DNA from: Paenibacillus sp. DMB5
GTDB lineage: Bacteria > Bacillota > Bacilli > Paenibacillales > Paenibacillaceae
Reading direction: 5' to 3'
Length of the DNA stretch: 64,000 nucleotides
NCBI RefSeq assembly: GCF_001517085.1
Contig: NZ_LRAC01000100.1
Location: 1 to 64,000 of the forward strand
Below, in pieces: positions 7,165-15,383 of this stretch. A program made the position numbers and the translations under genes. The stretch's first letter is position 1. Each line of letters opens with the position of its first letter. The notes beneath the pieces were generated by a model, which saw nothing but the letters and a program-made list of their open reading frames with translations, had not been told where the DNA came from and did not search any database.

Positions 7165-7986
7165 ATGATGAAAAAGAAAAAATTGCTTATTACCGCACTT
7201 TCCTCCGTGGTTCTGCTCTGCGCTGCGATCGGCGGCGGTACCTATGCGCTATTCACCAGCTCCGCCAAAAATACGGGGAACACGTTTGCTTCCGGTACGC
7301 TGTCTCTCAGCACTCACCGTAACGATGTCCCGGTAGAAGGGCCGATGTTCTATACCAATGATTCTGATGCCGGCCGTATGGGAACGGGATTATGGGCGCC
7401 GAAGGATAGCCACACCCGTGCCATGCTGATCAAGAATACCGGATCACTGGATGCCAAATTGACGGATCTTGTGGCTCTTCCGGAAGGAACAGCCGACCAG
7501 CAGACTGCTGCACTGGCCTTCGGGGAGCAAGCGGTAGTAACTGTAGCTGCCCTGGCAACACCGGGAGGCGTAACGCTTAATGCCGATGCGCTCAATAAAG
7601 TGAATGAAGCTGCAGATCAGCTGTTCAAATCCCTGATCAACGGTCCGAACTTCGCAAAGGCGCTGGCGCGCAGCGGACAGGAAGCATTTGCAATTGTCAG
7701 AGAAGCCGCACTTGACTGGACTTATCGTGTAGATAACAACGGCCAGACGGTTGAGGTTAGCGTATCTGACGCTTATGTCGGCTCACTTAAGGATCTGTAC
7801 AACGGCGGTGCGGGTAAGGATGCGAATCTGCCGAACTTGATCCTTCCTGCTAAAAAAACCATGCACCTGGCCTATAATGTAACTTTCATTGATGATACCG
7901 GCCTCGCCTTCGATAACGACGCCATTCAAGGGAAAGTCGTAAACTTCACCTTTAAAAACACGTTTGAGCAGGTGAAGAATAACTAG
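7165..7986 (+). CDS. TasA/CalY family matrix protein, second copy
   Basis: 273 residues, near the length of B. subtilis TasA. It begins with a Lys-rich signal peptide (MMKKKKLLITALSSVVLLCA) and the same post-cleavage motif as its neighbour, YALFTSSAKNTGNTFASGTL. It carries LWAPKDSHTRAMLIKNTGSL at the position of the paralogue's APGD segment and ends VVNFTFKNTFEQVKNN. An insert of about 90 residues (roughly 110-200), Ala-rich and probably helical, accounts for the extra length. It is the last gene of the operon before a strong terminator. The two paralogues may form major and minor fibre subunits; that is inference. Confidence 0.9.
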   Translation: MMKKKKLLITALSSVVLLCAAIGGGTYALFTSSAKNTGNTFASGTLSLSTHRNDVPVEGPMFYTNDSDAGRMGTGLWAPKDSHTRAMLIKNTGSLDAKLTDLVALPEGTADQQTAALAFGEQAVVTVAALATPGGVTLNADALNKVNEAADQLFKSLINGPNFAKALARSGQEAFAIVREAALDWTYRVDNNGQTVEVSVSDAYVGSLKDLYNGGAGKDANLPNLILPAKKTMHLAYNVTFIDDTGLAFDNDAIQGKVVNFTFKNTFEQVKNN

Positions 7987-8005
7987 AATTAGGGTATAAC
8001 CGCAT

Positions 8006-8050
8006 AAGAGCGTCACCGCCGGCCTGATCAACCGGAGGTGACGCTCTTTT
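8006..8050 (+). terminator. Terminator of the matrix operon
   Basis: AAGAGCGTCACC-CCGG, loop, ACCGG-GGTGACGCTCTTTT: a long stem followed by a T-run, 20 bases after the last tasA-like stop codon. It is also usable by the convergent aldo/keto reductase gene. Confidence 0.92.
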
Positions 8051-8077
8051 CATCGAGGATAGCACGGGGCTCCATGC

Positions 8078-9055
8078 CTAAGGCAGTTTCTCCCCCCGCG
8101 AGCTTATATACAGCTCATACCATTCCTTGCGGGACAGCTCCACCTTGTCCGCTCCCGCGCAGGCAGTGATCCGCTTGGGATTCACGGTGCCGATTACCGG
8201 CTGGATGGCTGCAGGATGGGTCATCAGCCATGATAATACTATGGCTTCAGGTGTTGTGTTCTTCTGTTCGGCGAGCGAGCTGACGAGTGCTGCTGTTTGC
8301 ACTACATTCTCCGGCTGGCCCTCAAGGGAGCGCCCGCTGAAGCTGCCCTGAGCAAGCGGCCCCCAGGCCTGCAGCTGGATATTCTCCATGCGGCAGTATT
8401 CAACCGTGCCTTCAGGGAAGGTGATGTCCTTCCAGGGCTCACGGTTCACGCTGACCATCGCATCAAGCCAGCTGATCTTGGCCAGGCTCATATGCAGCTG
8501 GTTCACAATAAACGGCTCGTCGCAATAATGCTGCAGCAGCCTGATTTGGGCGGCGCTCATATTGGAAACGCCGAAGTGGCGGACTTTGCCCGCTTTTTTC
8601 AGCCGATGCAGTGCTTCTGCAATTTCCTCCGGGTCCATCAGCGGGTCGGGCCGGTGCAGCAGCAGGATATCAAGATACTCTGTACCGAGACGGGATAACG
8701 TACCATCAACACTCCTCAGGATATGCTCCCCGGAGATATCAAAGGTGTTGCTGGTATCACCCGGTTCGATCAGCCTGATGCCGCATTTGGACTGAATGAT
8801 GATCTCCTCGCGCAGTCCCGGCCGGTCCTTGAAGATTTGTCCGAATACCTTCTCCGCCTTGCCGCGGGTGTAGATATCGGCATGGTCAAAAAAGTTGATG
8901 CCAATGGACAAAGCGGCTTCGACCGCTTCATGCCCCTGGCTGATATTTTCTGCGGTCAGCGGCTCGTAATCCCAGCCTCCGCCGAGTCCCATGCAGCCCA
9001 GGGCAATGCGGCTGGCGGGAATTCCCCGTGCATTAAGTGGCAGCGTTTTCAGCAA
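8078..9055 (-). CDS. Aldo/keto reductase
   Basis: 325 residues from the TTG at 9055, which has GGAGG eight bases upstream; a longer reading from ATG 9136 adds residues without family character. The AKR tetrad is visible: Asp and Tyr in GINFFDHADIYTRGKAE, Lys in IIIQSKCG, His in LLLHRPDP. NADPH-binding elements follow (VIGTVNPKRI). It opens with the typical LGCMGLGGGW motif. It most resembles YdhF/YcsN-type reductases. The substrate is unknown. It converges on the matrix operon and shares that terminator region; no functional link is apparent. Confidence 0.93.
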   Translation of the reverse strand: MLKTLPLNARGIPASRIALGCMGLGGGWDYEPLTAENISQGHEAVEAALSIGINFFDHADIYTRGKAEKVFGQIFKDRPGLREEIIIQSKCGIRLIEPGDTSNTFDISGEHILRSVDGTLSRLGTEYLDILLLHRPDPLMDPEEIAEALHRLKKAGKVRHFGVSNMSAAQIRLLQHYCDEPFIVNQLHMSLAKISWLDAMVSVNREPWKDITFPEGTVEYCRMENIQLQAWGPLAQGSFSGRSLEGQPENVVQTAALVSSLAEQKNTTPEAIVLSWLMTHPAAIQPVIGTVNPKRITACAGADKVELSRKEWYELYISSRGEKLP

Positions 9056-9107
9056 AAATGATCCCTCCGTCACAATGGAATTACAGCTCAGGGAATATTG
9101 TACACCT

Positions 9108-9338
9108 TCAGAAGCCGGTATGGTACTTTTTGTCACTTGAGGAGCGGTGTTTGGTGCCTTCCTTGTCCTTTTCCTCCTGCTGCTCTAGTGTGAGATCCTC
9201 TACCGGAATCGGATCGACATGCTGCTCGCTTTCATGCATGTCAAACAGGCTGGGCTGTTCGGTCGGGTATTGTTCGGGATGGTCGCGGTTGTCTCCCTGC
9301 AGCTTGTTGTCCTTGAGTTGTTCTTTATCCTTATCCAT
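9108..9338 (-). CDS. Small hydrophilic protein, unknown function
   Basis: 76 residues, starting at ATG 9338 after GAGGG. It is almost entirely charged and polar (rich in Asp, Glu, Lys, Gln and His), with no cysteine, no membrane segment and no recognisable domain, so it is probably disordered. The ribosome site and isolated position support a real gene, but codon evidence is weak because the product is low-complexity. No function is proposed. Confidence 0.5.
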   Translation of the reverse strand: MDKDKEQLKDNKLQGDNRDHPEQYPTEQPSLFDMHESEQHVDPIPVEDLTLEQQEEKDKEGTKHRSSSDKKYHTGF

Positions 9339-9408
9339 AGTCATTCCCTCGCTCTCCTGAATTTGCAGTTTGCACGTTAATACACGCATTCAGGTGTTAT
9401 TAAACAGC

Positions 9409-9432
9409 AAAGAGGCCCGTTAGGGGCCTCTT
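9409..9432 (-). terminator. Terminator of the padR-MFS operon
   Basis: AAGAGGCCC, loop, GGGCCTCTTTG when read on the minus strand, 15 bases after the padR stop codon; the T-tract is short. Confidence 0.75.
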
Positions 9433-9447
9433 CATCCAAATTACGTC

Positions 9448-10008
9448 CTATAGTGATAACGGTGTTCCAAAGTCGTTCAACTTGCGTGCCGTAACATCCG
9501 CGTACAGCCGCTTCAGCCACTTCAGCTCGGTAAGGCTGTGCTCATACCGGCCGTACATCAGGTGCAGTGCTGAACGGGGAACCACTGAGATATGCTCCTC
9601 ATATACCTGATAGGCATAATTGACCTGATGCTCGATTTCCCGGATGCGCTCTTCCAGCACCTTCTCCACCTTGTCCTGGTCGATATACCGTGACAGCGCC
9701 AGCGCCATATACAGGGGGTGGAAGACAAGCTCGACCTTCTTGATCTGCTGCAGAATCAGCTGCTCGAACAGGGCCTTACCCTTGGCGGTGATCCGGTAGA
9801 TGGTCTTGTCGGGACGGTCATTGCTGCGGATGGTCTCTACAGCTTCGATATACTCCCCCTGCGCCAGCTTGTCGACAGCGTAGTAGAGCGAGCCCATCTG
9901 CAGCTTCATCATCTGGTCGTACATGCGCTCCTTCATGATGAGTGTGATCTCATAAGGGTGCATGTCTTTTTCCTGCAGCAGGCCGAGGATAGCGATCTTC
10001 ATCGACAT
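9448..10008 (-). CDS. PadR-family transcriptional regulator
   Basis: 186 residues. The N-terminal winged helix reads ILGLLQEKDMHPYEITLIMK, then MGSLYYAVDKLAQGEYIEAV and RITAKGKALFEQLI, typical of the long (AphA/Vir) PadR class. The C-terminal half is a helical dimerisation region. It starts six bases after the stop of the MFS gene, behind GGGGG, so the two are one operon with regulator second. PadR proteins usually repress their linked transporter and are released by a ligand. A perfect palindrome sits inside the operon promoter (separate entry) and is the likely operator. Confidence 0.92.
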   Translation of the reverse strand: MSMKIAILGLLQEKDMHPYEITLIMKERMYDQMMKLQMGSLYYAVDKLAQGEYIEAVETIRSNDRPDKTIYRITAKGKALFEQLILQQIKKVELVFHPLYMALALSRYIDQDKVEKVLEERIREIEHQVNYAYQVYEEHISVVPRSALHLMYGRYEHSLTELKWLKRLYADVTARKLNDFGTPLSL

Positions 10009-10014
10009 CGCGGG

Positions 10015-11535
10015 TTACCCCCGATCGCTGGAAGGCTGTGCTGTCTTAGGTTTAAGCGTGAGCCGGTCGCCCGGCATAAGCAGTACAAAAACTACGCCAA
10101 GCGCTGCCGGAATGAGCGCCCACAGGAAGGTGTGCGAGATGGAGTCTGACAAGGCGCCTGTAATCTTATCCAGTACGGCTGCGGGAATATTGGCTCTTGC
10201 TTCCGGAGTAAGAGCTGCCTGCGGATTGCCAAAGGAAGCAGCCTGCTCACTGTTGCCGAAGGCGCTGCCCAGGCTGTCCGTGAAGCTGTTGCGCTGGATA
10301 ATCCCGAAGATGGTTATCCCGAGCGTCATGCCGAGCGAGCGCATGAAGGTGCTGGTGGATGTCGCTGAACCGCGCTGGCGTATGTCAAAATGATGAATTG
10401 ATGACATGCTGAGCACGGAGAAGGAGAAGCCGACACCGAAGCCGGTCAGCAGCATGAAGACATTAAGCATCAGCCGCGAAGTATCCGGCGACAAGGTGCT
10501 CAGGCAGAAGACTCCTGCCAGGAAGCAGGCTGCAGACAGCAGCATAATATTGCGGAAGCTGGTTCTGGTTGTGAGCAGACCGCCGGTCTGGCTGCCCAGC
10601 ACGGTGCCGATCATCATCGGCATCAGGATCAGCCCGGAGTTGGTCGCCGAGCCGCCGTTAACGCCCTGCACAAAGATCGGAATATACACAGTGGCTACAA
10701 TAAAGGTGGAGCCATAGAACAGCCCGATCACACTGCTGGTCGCAAACAGGCGTTTGCCGAACATAGCGAACGATATTACCGGTTCTGCCGCGTAACGTTC
10801 AATAAAGATGAAGGCAATCAGCAGAACGGCGAAGCCGGCGAACAGGCCGAGAATCGTTGCGGAATCCCAGGCATACTGGTTGCCGCCCAGCTCGAGTGCG
10901 AACATCAGGCAGATGATGGAGCCGACAAGTGTAAACGCGCCGCCCCAGTCAATCCGTTGCTTGGCATGAGAGATGGATTCCTTGTAGAACATCGTAATCA
11001 GTACAAAGGCCACAATGCCGATCGGCAGATTGATATAGAATACCCACTGCCAGCTCAAGTAATCGGTAATGTAAGCGCCCAGAAGCGGGCCGATTACGCT
11101 GGAGATGCCGAAGACGGCGCCGAAGAGACCGGTCAGCTTGCCTCTTTTTTCAGGCGGATAAATATCAAACACAATCGTAAACGCAATCGGCATCAGCGCA
11201 CCGCCGCCAACCCCCTGGATAGCCCGGTAAATGCTGAGCTGGGTAATGCTGGTTGCCGTACCGCACAGCGCAGATCCCGCAAGGAAGACGATGAGGCCGA
11301 AGATGAAGAACCGTTTGCGCCCGTACATATCCGACAGCTTGCCGAAGATCGGGGTGCCGGCCATAACCATGACCATGTACGCAGAGGTGACCCAGACAAT
11401 TTTATCGAGGCCGCCAAGCTCAGATACAATGGTGCCCATAGCCGAAGCTACAATGGTATTGTCCATCGCGGACATCAGAATACCAAGCAGCAGGCCGACA
11501 ACTACAAGCTTTAAGTTGCTTTCTTTAGTATGCAT
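10015..11535 (-). CDS. DHA2-family (14-TM) multidrug efflux MFS transporter
   Basis: 506 residues with about 14 hydrophobic helices. Motif A is GKLSDMYGRKRFF; the motif C-type segment is GISSVIGPLLGAYITD; the first helix carries MSAMDNTIVASAMGTI, characteristic of the EmrB/QacA (DHA2) drug:proton antiporters. The C-terminal segment after helix 13 holds a polar loop (residues about 430-470) rich in Ala, Ser and Asn. It is co-transcribed with the downstream padR. Likely exports amphipathic toxicants or antibiotics; the substrate cannot be told from sequence. Confidence 0.94.
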   Translation of the reverse strand: MHTKESNLKLVVVGLLLGILMSAMDNTIVASAMGTIVSELGGLDKIVWVTSAYMVMVMAGTPIFGKLSDMYGRKRFFIFGLIVFLAGSALCGTATSITQLSIYRAIQGVGGGALMPIAFTIVFDIYPPEKRGKLTGLFGAVFGISSVIGPLLGAYITDYLSWQWVFYINLPIGIVAFVLITMFYKESISHAKQRIDWGGAFTLVGSIICLMFALELGGNQYAWDSATILGLFAGFAVLLIAFIFIERYAAEPVISFAMFGKRLFATSSVIGLFYGSTFIVATVYIPIFVQGVNGGSATNSGLILMPMMIGTVLGSQTGGLLTTRTSFRNIMLLSAACFLAGVFCLSTLSPDTSRLMLNVFMLLTGFGVGFSFSVLSMSSIHHFDIRQRGSATSTSTFMRSLGMTLGITIFGIIQRNSFTDSLGSAFGNSEQAASFGNPQAALTPEARANIPAAVLDKITGALSDSISHTFLWALIPAALGVVFVLLMPGDRLTLKPKTAQPSSDRG

Positions 11536-11576
11536 GCTTCGCAGACTCCTTTACGTTCAATGTAGAAACAGACCTA

Positions 11577-11604
11577 ATTATATTCAAATTGAATAGGGTA
11601 GCAA
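11577..11604 (-). promoter_or_regulatory. Promoter of MFS-padR with palindromic operator in the spacer
   Basis: Minus strand TTGCTA (11599-11604), a 16-base spacer and a perfect TATAAT (11577-11582). A perfect 15-bp palindrome TATTCAAATTGAATA (11581-11595) fills most of the spacer and touches the -10. A repressor bound there would exclude RNA polymerase. PadR autoregulation is the obvious candidate. Confidence 0.75.
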
Positions 11605-11787
11605 CCATTATTTTTTGCGGCATTTAGTAGAGAGTATAGACCTATTGGCAGGGATGTATGCGGGAATATGCGGGAGTGGCAAAGACAGAGCTGTCAGCAC
11701 AAAATAACCCCACAAAGTGGAGCTTTTTCAGGGAGACTGACTCATATACTTTGCGTGGACCCCGAAATATACTTTTTAATAAGTCAA

Positions 11788-11842
11788 AAAAAAGCCGGCC
11801 GGAGGAGGCGATGTGCTACATCGCCGCATTTCCGGGCCGGGG
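11788..11842 (-). terminator. Terminator overlapping the end of the GGDEF-HD-GYP gene
   Basis: On the minus strand CCGGCCCGG...GGCGATGT-AGC-ACATCGCC...CCGGCCGGC is followed by eight T. The stem includes the stop codon. Upstream, 11605-11787 holds no gene that I can support. Confidence 0.85.
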
Positions 11843-13654
11843 CTCTCTGGATTCAATATAGTTAATAAAAAGCTCCGTAAGCTCAGGGTCGAACTGGCTT
11901 CCGGCGCAGGCGCGCAGCTCAATGACCGCTTCTTCAAACGATTTGGTCGGCTGGTACGGCCTTTCTGTGGTCATTGCATCAAATGAATCGATGATGGTCA
12001 GCATCCGGCAGAGGCGGGGAATCTCCTCGCCCTTGAATCCGTAAGGATAACCTTTACCGTCGTAGCGTTCGTGGTGCAGCTCGATGTAAGGGGCCAGCTC
12101 CTTAAACTTGTCGTTAGTCAGCGCCATTTTTTTGCCCCAGGTGACATGCCATTTCACCATCTCCCATTCCTCGGGCGCAAGCTTGTCTGTCTTGTTGAGA
12201 ATGCTCCAGGGTATCTCCAGCTTGCCGATGTCATGAATAAGCGCACCGAGCGTGAAATTTCTTTTGGATATAGCATCCATTTCGAGAATTTCGCTGATAT
12301 CCATCGCATAGCGGAAGACGCGCTTGGAGTGGCGGAAGGTCTCCATGTCCTTGTACATGAACAGATTGAGCTGCTGCTCGATATCCCGCACATCCTGGCT
12401 GAAATCCAGCTCCTGCTCCAGCGGAGAATGTTCTCCGTAAGTGTGCACTGTGTTCTTGCCCTGGCGTTTGGAGTAGTAGAGCGCCTGATCGGCATGGTCG
12501 ACGAGCTGTGATTTGTCGTGGATGTCGCTGCTGCTGGCAGCAATACCGGCAGAAAAGGCGAGGCAGCCTAGCGGAAAAATCTCAACGCCGTCGAAGCGGC
12601 TGTTGTTGAGCTTTTTGCGCAGCTGGTCGATGAAGGTCCGGGCCTGGAGGCTGTCGTAGCCGGGCATGAGCAGCGTGAATTCCTCACCGCCGTAACGGGC
12701 GGCAATGGTGCCGGATTTCCGCGACTCTGTCTTCAGCAGCTCTCCGACAAAAGAGATCAGCTTGTCCCCCTGAAGATGCCCGAAATGATCATTATATTTT
12801 TTGAAGTCGTCAAGGTCGATCATGGCCAGCGACAAAGGCGTGCCCGAGGACCTTGATTTCTGAATTTCCTGTTCCAGAACTTCCTCGAAGTAGCTGTGAT
12901 TGAATAATCCGGTCCGCTGGTCGGTGTTGGCCCGCTCCTCGATGCTGCGGTACATGGAGAACAGCTTTTTGAAGGATTGGCAGAGCAGTACGGCCAGACA
13001 CATAAAGAGCAGCAGTCCGAGAATCTGATTGTGGTAGACCAGCACAGTCAATACGAGGGAAAGCACTAAAGTGCACAGATAGACGAATACCGAATCCTTT
13101 ATCATTCCTTTGATGGTCTCGTAAAGTGTAGCTCTATATAAAATATAATAATACAGGACGACTAGCAGGGTGTTGGAAGCAAAGTAAACGGTCAACACAA
13201 GGAGATAGTTGAATAATTGGGTGTTAATGAGCGCACCGGGGTTTCCTCCGAGGTACTGGAACAGAGCAGCTGATACAGTGATCATAATGCAGTAGATGGA
13301 GAAATTAGTCAGGTGCTTCCACCAGCGCGTGCCCCGGTCAATAATGGTGAAGAAAATGCAGTTCAACAGCAGCACGGTCAGGGTGAAGGCGGGTCCGAAT
13401 ATAAAAATACAGGCGAGATAGACCGAAGAATCCATCGACTGCTCATTGCCTTCCGGGGGAAGCTGGATCATAAAGAAGTTGAGGACAAGACAGGCGCTGG
13501 TCATCGCATAAACCCAGACCCAGGTGGGTGTGGAGTAGTGCAGGAACTCAAAGCGGTTCGTATATGAAAAAAGTCCCATGCCAACCAGGCAGACGGACAG
13601 TGCATACATGTGGCCTGAATCCAACGTTGCAGCAAATGATTTAAGTTTAGACAT
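11816..13654 (-). CDS. Membrane-bound GGDEF and HD-GYP c-di-GMP metabolism protein
   Basis: 612 residues. Residues 1 to about 215 hold about eight hydrophobic segments forming a membrane sensor. The GGDEF domain (about 235-400) keeps DLDDFKKYNDHFGH and the active-site RYGGEEF. The RxxD inhibitory site reads RKSG, so product inhibition is probably lost. The HD-GYP domain (about 425-600) keeps LIHDIGKLEIP and HHERYDGKGYPYG, with the residues needed for phosphodiesterase activity. Both synthetic and degradative activities therefore look intact. It is a natural source or sink of the ligand for the c-di-GMP riboswitch about 8 kb away. Upstream on the same strand are a 36-residue microprotein and a DUF5317 protein. 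Confidence 0.95.
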   Translation of the reverse strand: MSKLKSFAATLDSGHMYALSVCLVGMGLFSYTNRFEFLHYSTPTWVWVYAMTSACLVLNFFMIQLPPEGNEQSMDSSVYLACIFIFGPAFTLTVLLLNCIFFTIIDRGTRWWKHLTNFSIYCIMITVSAALFQYLGGNPGALINTQLFNYLLVLTVYFASNTLLVVLYYYILYRATLYETIKGMIKDSVFVYLCTLVLSLVLTVLVYHNQILGLLLFMCLAVLLCQSFKKLFSMYRSIEERANTDQRTGLFNHSYFEEVLEQEIQKSRSSGTPLSLAMIDLDDFKKYNDHFGHLQGDKLISFVGELLKTESRKSGTIAARYGGEEFTLLMPGYDSLQARTFIDQLRKKLNNSRFDGVEIFPLGCLAFSAGIAASSSDIHDKSQLVDHADQALYYSKRQGKNTVHTYGEHSPLEQELDFSQDVRDIEQQLNLFMYKDMETFRHSKRVFRYAMDISEILEMDAISKRNFTLGALIHDIGKLEIPWSILNKTDKLAPEEWEMVKWHVTWGKKMALTNDKFKELAPYIELHHERYDGKGYPYGFKGEEIPRLCRMLTIIDSFDAMTTERPYQPTKSFEEAVIELRACAGSQFDPELTELFINYIESREPRPGNAAM

Positions 13655-13735
13655 GAGGACCCCTCTTTACATTATCAAAATATTCCTTTGTACATAATAA
13701 TAGTTTTAGGAACAAATGAATAGCGTAATGTAAAG

Positions 13736-13764
13736 AAACAGGCGGAAATACCCGCCTGTTTCGC
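13736..13764 (-). terminator. Terminator after the 36-residue microprotein gene
   Basis: AACAGGCGG, loop, CCGCCTGTT as a perfect nine-pair stem; on the minus strand it is followed by TCTTTAC. It separates the DUF5317-microprotein unit from the GGDEF-HD-GYP gene. Confidence 0.75.
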
Positions 13765-13774
13765 ATGAATACTT

Positions 13775-13885
13775 TTATAGTCCGCCAATCTTATAGCCCG
13801 AAGTCAAAGCGATAACTACTGAAGCTACAATAATAGCGTTGATCGCAAGACGGGAATATTTAATGCCTTCCAGTTTCTTTTTCAC
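13775..13885 (-). CDS. 36-residue single-pass membrane microprotein
   Basis: GTG start at 13885 with GGGAGGG seven bases upstream. The product has a basic N-terminus (MKKKLEGIKYSRL), one hydrophobic segment (AINAIIVASVVIALTSG) and a short tail YKIGGL. It lies 35 bp downstream of the DUF5317 gene on the same strand, before a terminator. No family is recognised. The strong ribosome site, the clean signal-anchor or signal-peptide profile and the tight operon position argue for a real gene. It could be a membrane regulator or a precursor of a small secreted peptide; the latter is speculation. Confidence 0.6.
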   Translation of the reverse strand: MKKKLEGIKYSRLAINAIIVASVVIALTSGYKIGGL

Positions 13886-13920
13886 AGTATAACCCTCCCT
13901 TCCTGGAGTCAATTAGCGGC

Positions 13921-14508
13921 TTATCCCTGCACATCAGGCTGAGGCTTCCGGGTTGTGGCGGCAGGCGTCATGAGGTTGACTATGAACAGGAAAATGCCGA
14001 AGTTCATCACTACATCACCAATGCTGATAGCCTGCGTACGCGGATAAGGGCTGGACAGGGGGATAATATCGCCCAGAAAGGCAAGGCGGGTCGAGGCATC
14101 AAGCAAATAATGCTTGGTCACTGCATCGCCGCTTCTCAGCATCTCCAGATAGATCGGGTCCAGTACGGACGCCGCCTCGTAAGATACCGGCATTCTCCCT
14201 CCGTTGACAAGCATAACCAGAAAATTCAGGAATACGCCTATCATAATCAGCCAGAATCCTTTGTTGTGCCGGTTCAACCATAAAAAAATCAGCCCCACCA
14301 CATACACAGCGATATAAATATATCCGCTGGCTGCGGCTACAGTGGACGACCGCTCCTGAATATAAAACATGAAAAATTGGAATACCAGCAGCAGCGGGAA
14401 GATCCAGCCTGACTTCAGCCGGATATTGCTGAACTGGACGAGGCCGTGTTTCAAGCCACCTCTGAACAAGCCGACAATTAAACCGATAATAATGCCATCG
14501 TAAACCAT
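13921..14508 (-). CDS. DUF5317-family integral membrane protein
   Basis: 195 residues with about five transmembrane segments (near 1-18, 33-50, 58-75, 85-102, 160-178). Conserved family features include VNGGRMPVS and LGDIIP...YPRTQAISIGDVVMNFG near the C-terminal helix. The start has AGGTAGG upstream. Function is unknown for the family. The 36-residue membrane peptide follows in the same operon, and the next gene on this strand is the membrane GGDEF-HD-GYP protein, so a shared membrane-signalling role is possible. Confidence 0.8.
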   Translation of the reverse strand: MVYDGIIIGLIVGLFRGGLKHGLVQFSNIRLKSGWIFPLLLVFQFFMFYIQERSSTVAAASGYIYIAVYVVGLIFLWLNRHNKGFWLIMIGVFLNFLVMLVNGGRMPVSYEAASVLDPIYLEMLRSGDAVTKHYLLDASTRLAFLGDIIPLSSPYPRTQAISIGDVVMNFGIFLFIVNLMTPAATTRKPQPDVQG

Positions 14509-14610
14509 TAAGCCTACCTGCCCCTGAATAAAATATGTAAAAATTTACTGTGCTTCTGGTTAGTTCGTTGACATTAAATAAAAATCCTTTTTTTCTCATA
14601 AAAAAACTTC

Positions 14611-14640
14611 TCGACATACCCCTTGGGGGTATGTTAGACT
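14611..14640 (+). promoter_or_regulatory. CsoR operator and promoter of csoR-copZ
   Basis: ATACCCCTTGGGGGTAT (14616-14632) is the copper-responsive CsoR operator type found in Bacillus. It lies between a -35-like TCGACA (14611-14616) and a -10-like TAGACT (14635-14640), so apo-CsoR would block the promoter. Confidence 0.85.
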
Positions 14641-14673
14641 GAATTTGCAGCCAGGATACGGGGAGGTATGTAG

Positions 14674-15015
14674 ATGGCATCTAAGGAAGAGAAGCAGTCT
14701 CCTGCAGCCTGCGACAGCAGCTGTCATACACCGGGTGAACGCAAGAGCCATCATTCAGAGGAGTTCAAGAATGGACTGGCTACCCGTCTTAACCGGATTG
14801 AAGGGCAGATCCGCGGAATCAAGGGCATGATTGAGCGCGATACCTATTGCGATGATGTGCTTAATCAGCTGGCAGCCGTACAGGCTGCGCTTGGCGGAGT
14901 CGGAAAGCTGCTGCTCGAAGGGCATATGCGCAGTTGTATTGTGGAGCGGATCGAGGCCGGAGAGCATGAGGTTATCGACGAGCTGCTGATTACGGTCAAC
15001 AAGCTCATGAAATAG
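14674..15015 (+). CDS. csoR: CsoR copper-sensing repressor
   Basis: 113 residues, all-helical CsoR/RcnR family: RLNRIEGQIRGIKGMIERDTYCDDV is shortened here to its key elements, RIEGQIRGIKGMIE and the DNA-facing basic residues. The Cu(I) ligands are in place: Cys59 (TYCDD), His84 and Cys88 (GHMRSC), the C-H-C signature that separates CsoR from RcnR or FrmR. The N-terminal 30 residues are Cys/His-containing and polar (AACDSSCH), longer than usual and possibly an extra metal-binding tail. Its own promoter contains a CsoR operator, and the same palindrome precedes copA. Confidence 0.94.
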   Translation: MASKEEKQSPAACDSSCHTPGERKSHHSEEFKNGLATRLNRIEGQIRGIKGMIERDTYCDDVLNQLAAVQAALGGVGKLLLEGHMRSCIVERIEAGEHEVIDELLITVNKLMK

Positions 15016-15064
15016 GGCATAACAGGTTAATTGCCGCAACAACATTATATTAGGAGGGTTTGCC

Positions 15065-15265
15065 ATGTCAAACGTAACTTTAACTGTAGAAGGAATGTCT
15101 TGCGGACACTGCGTCAGTGCTGTAGAGAAAGCGGTAAGCGGTCTGGGTGCTGCTGCCAAAGTGGATCTGCAGGCCAAGAAAGTGGCAGTAGAGTATGACG
15201 AGAGCAAAGTAAGCCTGAACGCGATTAAAGAAGCCATCGAGGATCAGGGATACGACGTGGTGTAA
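15065..15265 (+). CDS. copZ: Copper chaperone CopZ
   Basis: 66 residues, a single heavy-metal-associated domain with the Cu(I)-binding motif MSCGHC at residues 11-16. The fold is complete (VTLTVEGMSC...VEYDESKVSLNAIKEAIEDQ). The start lies seven bases after AGGAGG. It delivers Cu(I) to CopA and to CsoR. It is 49 bp downstream of csoR and likely in the same transcript. Confidence 0.96.
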   Translation: MSNVTLTVEGMSCGHCVSAVEKAVSGLGAAAKVDLQAKKVAVEYDESKVSLNAIKEAIEDQGYDVV

Positions 15266-15349
15266 GCCGGATTCCGGCAATAAAGGCCTGGAGCAAAGGA
15301 CCCGTTAGAAGGTCTGGTGGCATCCATGCCTTTTATTTTTCAAAGATTT

Positions 15350-15366
15350 ATACCCTTGGGGGGTAT
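15350..15366 (+). promoter_or_regulatory. Second CsoR operator, ahead of copA
   Basis: ATACCCTTGGGGGGTAT, nearly identical to the csoR operator, located 17 bases before the copA start. copA therefore probably has its own copper-inducible promoter besides read-through from csoR-copZ. Confidence 0.82.
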
Positions 15367-15383
15367 ACGGAGGTGTTTGGCAA

